From Treponema sp. (GTDB taxonomy: Bacteria; Spirochaetota; Spirochaetia; Treponematales; Breznakiellaceae): 5,504 nucleotides of DNA. Made by a program: the position numbers and the translations under genes. Where the stretch lies: positions 1-5,504 of the forward strand of contig JAISMQ010000083.1 of the NCBI GenBank assembly GCA_031276685.1, in the 5' to 3' direction. Shown here piece after piece: positions 1-4,983 of the stretch (the stretch's first letter is position 1; each line of letters opens with the position of its first letter). Under the pieces are notes generated by a model that was given only the letters and a program-made list of their open reading frames with translations, had not been told where the DNA came from and did not search any database.

Positions 1-544
1 GCGGAACATGGGGATGATCTTTCAGAATTTTAACCTTATGGCTTCCCGGAACGTGTCGGGAAACATTGCCTACCCGCTGGAGATTGCGGGGCTGCACAAG
101 GGCCGCGTCCAGGAACGGGTGGAGGAGCTGCTGGAACTGGTGGATATTGCGGACAAGCGGAAGGCCCGGCTGCGGGAACTGTCCGGCGGCCAGAAACAGC
201 GGGTGGCGATTGCCAGGGCACTAGCGGCAAACCCGGAGGTTCTGTTTTGCGACGAGGCGACCAGCGCCCTGGACCCCCAGACCACCCGGTCCATTCTCTC
301 CCTAATCCGGGAACTGCGGGAAAAGCTGCGGATCACCGTGGTGCTGATCACCCACCAGATGGAGGTGATCCGCGCCATTTGCGAGGAAGTCGCCGTGCTG
401 AACGCGGGGCAGATGGCGGAACGGGGGGCCGTGCGGGATCTGTTCGCCAACCCCCGTTCGGTGGCGGCCCGGGAGCTGATCCAGGGCGATGACCGGGGGC
501 TTGCGGAGGGGGGGCTTATGGAAAGGGGTGATTGCGATGACTAA
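1..544 (+). CDS. metN: Methionine ABC transporter ATP-binding protein MetN (5' partial, no NIL domain)
   Basis: ATPase subunit of the MetNIQ importer, which powers uptake of methionine across the inner membrane. The gene enters from the left edge in the frame whose first full codon is at base 2; the ATG at 8 is internal, since it falls in the Q-loop segment GMIFQ, so the Walker A half (about 80 residues in E. coli MetN) is outside the window. Visible motifs, numbered from the Met at base 8: Q-loop Q6, signature LSGGQ at 58-62, Walker B VLFCDE with D82/E83, D-loop SALD 86-89 and H-loop H116. The wording CDEATSALDP and TTRSIL is typical of MetN. The protein ends about 60 residues after the H-loop histidine, so the full length should be near 260 residues against 343 in E. 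coli: the C-terminal NIL (ACT-like) domain is absent. The stop overlaps the metI start. The upstream promoter is not visible. Confidence 0.93.
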   Translation, partial: RNMGMIFQNFNLMASRNVSGNIAYPLEIAGLHKGRVQERVEELLELVDIADKRKARLRELSGGQKQRVAIARALAANPEVLFCDEATSALDPQTTRSILSLIRELREKLRITVVLITHQMEVIRAICEEVAVLNAGQMAERGAVRDLFANPRSVAARELIQGDDRGLAEGGLMERGDCDD

Positions 545-1205
545 GGCGCAGCTTTTGCAGGTTCTGGCCCTGCTGCCCCAGGCGACCAAAGAAACCCTCC
601 ACATGACCTTTTTTTCAACGGCGGCTGCCGTGATCCTGGGCTTCCCCCTGGGGACGCTGCTCTACTGCACCTCCCCGGCGGGGCTTTTCCCCCGGCGCCT
701 GCTCTACAACACCTTGTCCCGGATCGTCAACGTACTCCGGTCCCTGCCCTTCATCATCCTGATGATCCTCCTTATCCCCCTGTCGCGGCTTATCGTGGGG
801 ACCAGCATCGGCCCTACCGCCGTTATCGTGCCCCTGTCCATCGCGGCGGCCCCGTTTGTGGCCCGCGTTGCCGAAACGGCCCTGCAAGAGGTTGACAGCG
901 GGGTGCTTCTGGCGGCACGGGCCATGGGCTCTACCAACTTCCAGATTATCCGCAAGGTGCTTATCCCCGAAACCCTGCCCTCCCTGGTATCCGGCCTGGC
1001 CCTGACCGTCATCAACCTGATCGGCTATTCCGCCATGGCCGGGGCTATCGGCGGCGGGGGCCTGGGGACCCTGGCGATCAACTACGGCTACTACCGCTTC
1101 CGTACCGATGTTACCGTGGCGGCGGTGATCGTTATTCTAATTTTGGTGGAGCTGGTGCAGTTTGCCGGGACCCTGTGCAGCCGCGCCCTGCTCGCCCGGC
1201 GGTAA
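537..1205 (+). CDS. metI: Methionine ABC transporter permease MetI
   Basis: Inner-membrane permease of the methionine importer, 222 residues (E. coli MetI has 217). The ATG at 537 is chosen over the in-frame ATG at 489 because it has a purine-rich ribosome binding site (AGGGGTG, 524-530) at good spacing, gives the family length, and makes the short ATGACTAA overlap with the metN stop expected for translational coupling. About five hydrophobic segments are seen, near residues 24-44, 66-87, 92-110, 152-172 and 191-213. The EAA loop that docks on the ATPase lies near 126-148 (AARAMGS, then IRKVLIPETLP). The stretch GYSAMAGAIGGGGLG after it is characteristic of MetI. Nothing looks damaged. Transport of methionine or a close analogue is inferred from the family and from the adjacent metQ. 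Confidence 0.95.
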   Translation: MTKAQLLQVLALLPQATKETLHMTFFSTAAAVILGFPLGTLLYCTSPAGLFPRRLLYNTLSRIVNVLRSLPFIILMILLIPLSRLIVGTSIGPTAVIVPLSIAAAPFVARVAETALQEVDSGVLLAARAMGSTNFQIIRKVLIPETLPSLVSGLALTVINLIGYSAMAGAIGGGGLGTLAINYGYYRFRTDVTVAAVIVILILVELVQFAGTLCSRALLARR

Positions 1206-1231
1206 GGCCGCGATTATTAAGGAGGAACATG

Positions 1232-2062
1232 ATGATCAAAGCGATTGTAAGGCCGCTTTCGGTGGCGGCTCTGGCGCTTGCCCTGGCGGCGGCCCCGGCT
1301 TTTGCCGCAGGCACGAAGGGCCGGGCGGCGGGGGCCGGTTCTTCGGCGGCCCTGGTGGTGGGGGCTACGGCGATTCCCCACGCGGTCCTGCTGAACCTGG
1401 TAAAACCGGACCTGGCGGCCCAGGGAATCGAGCTGCGGGTTGTCGAATTCGCCGATTACGTGGTGCCCAACACCGCGCTGATCTCCGGGGACCTGGACGC
1501 CAACTTCTTCCAGCACCTCCCCTACCTGGAGGGGAACCCCGAATGGAGCCGCGCCCTGGCCAGCGCCTTTGGGGTTCATGTGGAACCTTTTGGACTTTAC
1601 TCTGCCACGGTCAAGGACATTTCCGGCCTAAAGGACGGTTCCACCATCGCCATTCCCAACGATCCCACCAACGGGGGCCGGGCGCTGCTTCTGCTCCAGG
1701 CCAACGGGCTTATCACCCTGAAAAGCGGCGCCGGGATCGCCGCCACGCCGCTGGACATTGCCTCCAACCCCAAAAACCTGCGTTTCCGGGAGCTTGAGGC
1801 CGCCCAACTGCCCCGCGCCCTGGAAGACGTGGACGCCGCGACCATTAACGGCAACTACGCGCTGGAGGCGGGTTTGAACCCCGTCCGGGACTCGCTTATT
1901 ATCGAGGGGGCCCAGTCGCCCTACGTGAACATCGTGGCGGTCCGCAAAGGTTCTGAAAGCGACCCCCGTATCCAGGCTCTGGAAAAGGCCCTGCGATCCC
2001 AAAAGGTCAAGGATTTTATCAGCACCACCTACGCCGATGGCAGCGTTGTGGCTATATTCTAA
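1232..2062 (+). CDS. metQ: Methionine-binding periplasmic protein MetQ (non-lipoprotein form)
   Basis: Substrate-binding protein of the NlpA/MetQ family that delivers methionine to MetNI. It has 276 residues from the ATG at 1232, which sits 6 bases after GGAGG (1221-1225). The ATG at 1229 is also possible but only 3 bases from that site, and the upstream in-frame ATG at 1175 lies inside metI. The N-terminus is a Sec signal (basic start, Ala/Leu core) ending APAFA, with likely cleavage before AG. MetQ hallmarks follow: VGATAIPHA, VEFADYVVPNTAL, LDANFFQHLPYLEG, AIPNDPTNGGRAL and INGNYALEAGLNP. Oddly there is no cysteine anywhere in the protein, so the usual lipobox is absent and the protein should be soluble in the periplasm, unlike E. 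coli MetQ and treponemal Tp32. The gap from the metI stop is 26 bases, so the genes are very probably co-transcribed. The exact ligand (L-Met, D-Met or a Met peptide) cannot be read from the sequence. Confidence 0.94.
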   Translation: MIKAIVRPLSVAALALALAAAPAFAAGTKGRAAGAGSSAALVVGATAIPHAVLLNLVKPDLAAQGIELRVVEFADYVVPNTALISGDLDANFFQHLPYLEGNPEWSRALASAFGVHVEPFGLYSATVKDISGLKDGSTIAIPNDPTNGGRALLLLQANGLITLKSGAGIAATPLDIASNPKNLRFRELEAAQLPRALEDVDAATINGNYALEAGLNPVRDSLIIEGAQSPYVNIVAVRKGSESDPRIQALEKALRSQKVKDFISTTYADGSVVAIF

Positions 2063-2082
2063 CGGTTCTAACGGAGGTCCGT

Positions 2083-2481
2083 ATGCAGGAAGTTTACGAT
2101 TTTCTTAAAAAAGCCAAGACTTACTATCTGGCAACGGTAGAGGGGGATCAGCCCCGGGTCCGCCCGTTCGGGACTGTCAATGTATTTGACGGGAAGCTGT
2201 ACATCCAGACCGGAAAGGCGAAGGATGTTTCAAAACAGATCGCCGCAAACCCCCGGGTTGAGATTTGCGCCTTCGATCCGGCGGACGGCGCCTGGATCCG
2301 CGTCCAGGCCACGGCCGTGGAGGACCCCCGGCGCGAGGCGAGGAAGAGCATGCTGGACGCTTACCCCTCGCTAAGGGGCCGGTATTCCGAAGATGACGGC
2401 AATACCCAGGTGCTGTACCTGAAGGACGCCGTGGCAGTCTTTGCCGGGTTTGGCAAGGAGCCGAAGACCGTCAAATTTTAA
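2083..2481 (+). CDS. Pyridoxamine 5'-phosphate oxidase-like FMN-binding split-barrel protein
   Basis: A 132-residue protein starting at an ATG placed 4 bases after GGAGGT (2073-2078). It matches the small split beta-barrel flavoprotein group annotated as pyridoxamine-phosphate-oxidase-like or NimA/NimC-like. Seen in order: helix FLKKAKTYYLATV (7-19), PRVRPFG (24-30, with the arginines that usually contact FMN phosphate), LYIQTGKAKDVSKQI (39-53), NPRVEICAF (56-64), WIRVQATAV (71-79), a mid-protein helix MLDAYPSLRGRY (90-101), DDGNTQVLYL (104-113) and a short KTVKF end. Length and layout are complete for the group. Such proteins are usually cytoplasmic homodimers that bind FMN or F420; the substrate here is unknown, and true PNPOx activity (vitamin B6 synthesis) is unlikely at this size. 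It lies 20 bases after metQ and just before a strong terminator, so it is the last gene of the met operon. A functional link to methionine uptake is only suggested by position. Confidence 0.88.
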   Translation: MQEVYDFLKKAKTYYLATVEGDQPRVRPFGTVNVFDGKLYIQTGKAKDVSKQIAANPRVEICAFDPADGAWIRVQATAVEDPRREARKSMLDAYPSLRGRYSEDDGNTQVLYLKDAVAVFAGFGKEPKTVKF

Positions 2482-2485
2482 GCGG

Positions 2486-2515
2486 AAAGCGGCCCGCCCC
2501 CGGGCCGCTTTTTTT
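2486..2515 (+). terminator. Rho-independent terminator of the met operon
   Basis: A perfect 11-bp stem, AAAGCGGCCCG (2486-2496) with CGGGCCGCTTT (2501-2511), closes a CCCC loop. A run of seven T begins inside the right arm (2509-2515). It starts 5 bases after the stop of the flavoprotein gene and precedes a separate promoter, so it cleanly divides the methionine block from the iron block. Confidence 0.93.
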
Positions 2516-2589
2516 GTAGCCCTGTTTTTCCTGTCCACCGCAATATTCCCATGTATACGCGCCGGCCTTGTTAGCCTGGTGGAACACTA

Positions 2590-2618
2590 TTGACATAAAG
2601 ACCGGCTGGTGGTATCGT
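2590..2618 (+). promoter_or_regulatory. Sigma-70-type promoter of the iron-uptake operon
   Basis: A perfect -35 box TTGACA (2590-2595), a 17-base spacer and a -10 box TATCGT (2613-2618, four of six matches to TATAAT). Transcription would start near 2625, giving a leader of about 35 bases before the FTR1 ATG at 2660. The placement just after a strong terminator and upstream of a new functional block supports it. No experimental start is known. Confidence 0.72.
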
Positions 2619-2631
2619 TTTTCTCGGATTG

Positions 2632-2649
2632 TGTTAGTTATACCTAACA
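2632..2649 (+). promoter_or_regulatory. Palindromic operator candidate, DtxR/TroR-family-like, at the FTR1 leader
   Basis: The 18 bases TGTTAGTTATACCTAACA form an inverted repeat: TGTTAG (2632-2637) and CTAACA (2644-2649), with a TATA centre; only the pair 2638/2643 fails to match. The right half read on the other strand is TGTTAGGTATA, and a TTAGG-type half-site is a known feature of DtxR/IdeR-family metal-repressor boxes. It lies just downstream of the predicted transcription start and touches the AGGAGG ribosome binding site (2649-2654). Repressor binding could block transcription, and the RNA could also fold a small hairpin next to the ribosome site. Which regulator binds is inferred; Fur-type boxes look different (GATAATGATAATCATTATC-like). 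Confidence 0.55.
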
Positions 2650-2659
2650 GGAGGCTTTG

Positions 2660-4192
2660 ATGCGCGACAAGCTGGCTGTCCCTGTTTTAATCGCCTTCTT
2701 TGGGGCAATGGCTGCCCCGCCGGTTCTTGCGGAGGCCGGCTACTGGGAGGGGCGGGAGCGGGAGATGCGCCTTGTTCTGACTGAATCGTACTACCGCTTT
2801 GTGGCTGGCGACATTGAAGGCGCCCAGGCCCAGGTGGATACGGCCTATAGGGAACACTACCGGGGGGATTTTGAAAGCAATGTCCGGACCGTTATTTCCG
2901 ATGCGCGGGCGGACAACATAGGCGAGTGGTTTGACTATGTTAGAACCTCCCTGGCCTCCGGAAAGCCCCAGAAGGATATGCGGGAAGACTTTGACCAGCT
3001 TAACCGCCTGCTTTCGGTAACTGCCCGGCGGCTTGACGGCATAGAGGAGCCTGTCGCGGCATCGGTAAACTGGACCAAGACGGCCGGTGAGATGGCGGAC
3101 ATTCTGGGCAAAGCCTACGAGCGTTACCTGGCGGGGGACCCCGAGGGCGCCAAGGACGAGGTGGATGTCGCTTACTTTCAGTACTACGAAAAGCTGGGCT
3201 TCGAAAAGATCGTGCTGGCGCGTATTTCGGGCGAGCGGGCCAGTACGGTGGAGTACCAGTTCAGCGCCGCCAAAAGGGCCATCAGCCGGGGGGAGCCGGA
3301 CGCGGCGGTAAAGGAAAGCCTTGACACCCTGGCGGGCTATCTGAAGGAGGACGCGGCCACGCTGGACAGCGTGGTGGAGAGCGCCCTGGGGGTGTTTCTG
3401 GGTTCCCTGCTGATCATCGTCCGGGAAGGTTTCGAGGCTATTATCATCGTGGGGGCCATTATCGCCTACCTCCTTAAAAGCGGCAACAAAAAAAGCGCCC
3501 CCCCGGTGTACTGGGGCTCCCTTATCGCCCTGGGGGTCAGCGTTGTTATGGCGTGGTTTCTGAACCGGCTCACCGCCACGGTGGCCGGCGGCCAGAGCCA
3601 GGAGATTATCGAAGGGGCCACGATGCTGCTGGCGGTGGTGGTGCTGTTCTATGTCAGCAACTGGATGGTGTCCAAGGCCGAAGCCGAAGCCTGGACCAGC
3701 TTTATCGAAAGCAAGGTACAGAGTTCCCTTGCCCGGGGCAGCGTGTTTTCCCTGGCCTTTGCCGCCTTTCTGGCGGTGTTCCGCGAAGGCGCGGAGACGA
3801 TCCTGTTTTACCAGGCGCTTCTGGCCCAGACCCAGACCTACGTCAACATGATATGGCTGGGCCTGGGTATCGGCATTGTCCTGCTGGTGGTCATCTACAT
3901 TTTAATCCGCTTCCTCAGCATCAAGCTGCCGTTAAAGCCCTTCTTTCTGGGTACCAGCATCCTGCTCTTTGCCATGTCCATCACCTTTGCCGGTAATGGC
4001 ATAAAAGAGTTGCAGGAGGGGAACCTTGTCAGCGTAAGCCCCATACCGGGGCTTGGTTCGGTGGATATTCTGGGGATCTACCCCACGCTGGAAACCCTGA
4101 TCCCCCAGATCGCGCTGCTGCTTGTAACGGTGGTCACGTTTGTTGTCCAGATCCGGCGGAACGCCAAAAGGGCGGCCCCGGCGGTTTCGTAG
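2660..4192 (+). CDS. FTR1-family iron permease with duplicated extracytoplasmic N-terminal domain
   Basis: High-affinity iron permease, 510 residues, in the inner membrane. The start is the ATG at 2660, five bases after AGGAGG (2649-2654); the TTG immediately before it (2657) is less likely. A signal peptide (1-24, ending PPVLA, then EA) exports a helical domain of about 215 residues made of two similar units, near 40-126 and 149-236, each with a Y..(F/Y).AGD.EGA pattern, VD.AY, then FE, IS..R, a G.P and a closing LD. The membrane part (about 242-497) holds the two FTR1 iron-binding motifs, REGFE (255-259) and REGAE (375-379), with about seven hydrophobic segments. The C-terminus ends in a short basic tail. 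FTR1 proteins carry iron across the membrane, in bacteria usually with a periplasmic P19-like or EfeO-like partner; here the next gene supplies a P19/Tp34 protein. The promoter and operator candidate in front suggest metal-responsive control. The role of the N-terminal duplication is not known to me. Confidence 0.93.
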   Translation: MRDKLAVPVLIAFFGAMAAPPVLAEAGYWEGREREMRLVLTESYYRFVAGDIEGAQAQVDTAYREHYRGDFESNVRTVISDARADNIGEWFDYVRTSLASGKPQKDMREDFDQLNRLLSVTARRLDGIEEPVAASVNWTKTAGEMADILGKAYERYLAGDPEGAKDEVDVAYFQYYEKLGFEKIVLARISGERASTVEYQFSAAKRAISRGEPDAAVKESLDTLAGYLKEDAATLDSVVESALGVFLGSLLIIVREGFEAIIIVGAIIAYLLKSGNKKSAPPVYWGSLIALGVSVVMAWFLNRLTATVAGGQSQEIIEGATMLLAVVVLFYVSNWMVSKAEAEAWTSFIESKVQSSLARGSVFSLAFAAFLAVFREGAETILFYQALLAQTQTYVNMIWLGLGIGIVLLVVIYILIRFLSIKLPLKPFFLGTSILLFAMSITFAGNGIKELQEGNLVSVSPIPGLGSVDILGIYPTLETLIPQIALLLVTVVTFVVQIRRNAKRAAPAVS

Positions 4193-4210
4193 TTTGTGGT
4201 TTGTGGTTCG
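4184..4210 (+). repeat. Short tandem heptamer tract GTTTGTG at the end of the FTR1 gene
   Basis: Two exact copies of GTTTGTG (4192-4198 and 4199-4205) are flanked by a degenerate copy on each side: GTTTCGTA (4184-4191), which contains the last codons and stop of the FTR1 gene, and GTTCG (4206-4210). The tract starts within the coding end and spills into the gap. It may be slipped-strand expansion of a low-complexity segment; no function is evident. Confidence 0.5.
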
Positions 4211-4221
4211 CAGGTAGTTTG

Positions 4222-4242
4222 GCAGATCGTAAATCGATCTGC
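4222..4242 (+). promoter_or_regulatory. Stem-loop in the FTR1-Tp34 gap (not a classic terminator)
   Basis: A perfect 8-bp inverted repeat GCAGATCG (4222-4229) and CGATCTGC (4235-4242) around a TAAAT loop. It is followed by only three T, so it is a poor intrinsic terminator. A second, weaker hairpin lies at 4260-4278 (CCC/GGG and GGTC/GACC with a one-base bulge and a TTGA loop). Together they occupy much of the 111-base gap. Possible roles are mRNA processing or stability, or a protein-binding site; none is proven. I found no convincing promoter in this gap, so Tp34 is probably read from the FTR1 promoter. Confidence 0.55.
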
Positions 4243-4303
4243 TTTGCGGTGGTTACTAACCCGGTCTTGAGACCAGGGAAAAACTTTATAAGGAGAAAGT
4301 ACA

Positions 4304-4888
4304 ATGAAAATCAGAACACTGATGGTACTTCTTTTGATCGCCCTTTGCGCGGGCTTTGCCTTTGCCGGAGGGGAGAAGGAGGGGGCCCGTCCCGCCAGTA
4401 CGGTAAACCCCGGCGAGGAAGCGGGCTTTGAGGAATTCCCCATTGGGGACGACAAGGAGCTTGGCCCCATCAACGTGGCGGGCGTGTATTTCCAGCCCGT
4501 GGACATGCTGCCCGTGGGGAACAGCCTTCCGGCGTCCCAGTCGGACATGCACATGGAGGCGGATATTTCCGCCGCCGAGGGGAATAACCTTGGCTACGGG
4601 GTGGGGGACTTTGTGCCCTACCTGACGGTGAAGTACGAGATCACCAAATCCGACGGCTGGAAAATTGACGGGGCCTTTATGCCCATGAACGCCAGCGACG
4701 GCCCCCATTACGGCGCCAACCTCAAGCTGAACGGCGCGGGCACCTACAAGGTCCGCTTCATCATTCAGAATCCCGACAGCTTCGGTTACCTGCTCCACGT
4801 GGATAATGCCACGGGGGTTCCCGGCCGGTTCTGGCAGCAGGCTCTGGTGGCTGAATGGGACTTTGACTTCGTTCCCCGGGTTTGGTAG
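4304..4888 (+). CDS. Tp34/P19-family periplasmic iron-binding protein
   Basis: A 194-residue exported metal-binding protein of the family of Treponema Tp34, Campylobacter P19 and E. coli FetP, which hands iron to an FTR1 permease. The start has AAGGAG (4290-4295) 8 bases upstream. The signal peptide (1-21) ends AGFAFA, then GGEKEG. The core carries family motifs: FEEFPIGDD (42-50), VAGVYFQPVDM (58-68), HMEADI (83-88), LGYGVGDFVPYL (96-107), MPMNASDGPHYGANL (126-140), GTYKVRF (146-152), LHVDNATG (164-171), GRFW (174-177) and VAEWDF (182-187). The likely metal ligands H83, E85, M128, H135 and H165 keep the spacing known for FetP and P19 (H-x-E, M plus 7 to H, plus 30 to H as in FetP). C15 is in a poor lipobox context (Leu at -1), so a signal-peptidase-I product is favoured over a lipoprotein, unlike T. 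pallidum Tp34. The 111-base gap from the FTR1 gene and the shared function indicate one operon. Confidence 0.93.
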   Translation: MKIRTLMVLLLIALCAGFAFAGGEKEGARPASTVNPGEEAGFEEFPIGDDKELGPINVAGVYFQPVDMLPVGNSLPASQSDMHMEADISAAEGNNLGYGVGDFVPYLTVKYEITKSDGWKIDGAFMPMNASDGPHYGANLKLNGAGTYKVRFIIQNPDSFGYLLHVDNATGVPGRFWQQALVAEWDFDFVPRVW

Positions 4889-4910
4889 GGTTTCCGCATT
4901 GGGGTAGGAT

Positions 4911-4950
4911 TGGGGGGCAGGTTTTCTGCCCCCTATGTTTATGTTTTGTT
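4911..4950 (+). terminator. Terminator-like hairpin between Tp34 and the membrane-protein gene
   Basis: The arms GGGGGCAG (4913-4920) and CTGCCCCC (4926-4933) pair perfectly around a GTTTT loop; a G-T and a T-A pair extend the stem to 10 bp. Downstream sequence to 4950 is T-rich but broken by G and A, so termination may be partial. It begins 23 bases after the Tp34 stop. Because the next gene belongs to the same functional set, it may act as an attenuator lowering downstream expression. I see no convincing promoter between it and the next start at 4984. Confidence 0.62.
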
Positions 4951-4983
4951 TCGTGTTCTAATTCCTTCACAAAACGGGGGAGC

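Noticed and set aside
489..536. Upstream in-frame ATG at 489 as the metI start
   Set aside because: It would add 16 residues not typical of MetI, lies deep in metN, and lacks a better ribosome site than the ATG at 537.
1175..1231. Upstream in-frame ATG at 1175 as the metQ start
   Set aside because: It lies inside metI and would put an arginine-rich extension before an otherwise normal signal peptide; AAGGAGG sits right before 1229/1232.
2516..2589. Small gene or RNA between the terminator and the iron-operon promoter
   Set aside because: No frame with a ribosome site and no strong fold was seen in this short stretch; only a partial DtxR-like match GTTAGCCT (2570-2577) stands out.
4193..4303. 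Separate promoter for the Tp34-like gene
   Set aside because: TTGGCA (4219), TTGCGG (4244) and TTGAGA (4267) have no acceptable -10 box at 16-18 bases.
4315..4366. Lipobox at C15 of the Tp34-like protein
   Set aside because: The context IAL-C has Leu at -1, a residue poorly accepted there, and a cleaner signal-peptidase-I site (AFA then GG) follows; spirochaetal lipoboxes are relaxed, so this is not fully excluded.
4078..4554. Minus-strand open frame of 158 codons across the FTR1-Tp34 gap
   Set aside because: It is antisense to two well-supported genes, has no recognisable motif, and its reading is explained by the GC-rich coding strand and the heptamer repeat.
4286..4798. Minus-strand open frame of 170 codons opposite the Tp34-like gene
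   Set aside because: It is a shadow of a gene with clear family motifs; there is no ribosome site or known domain.
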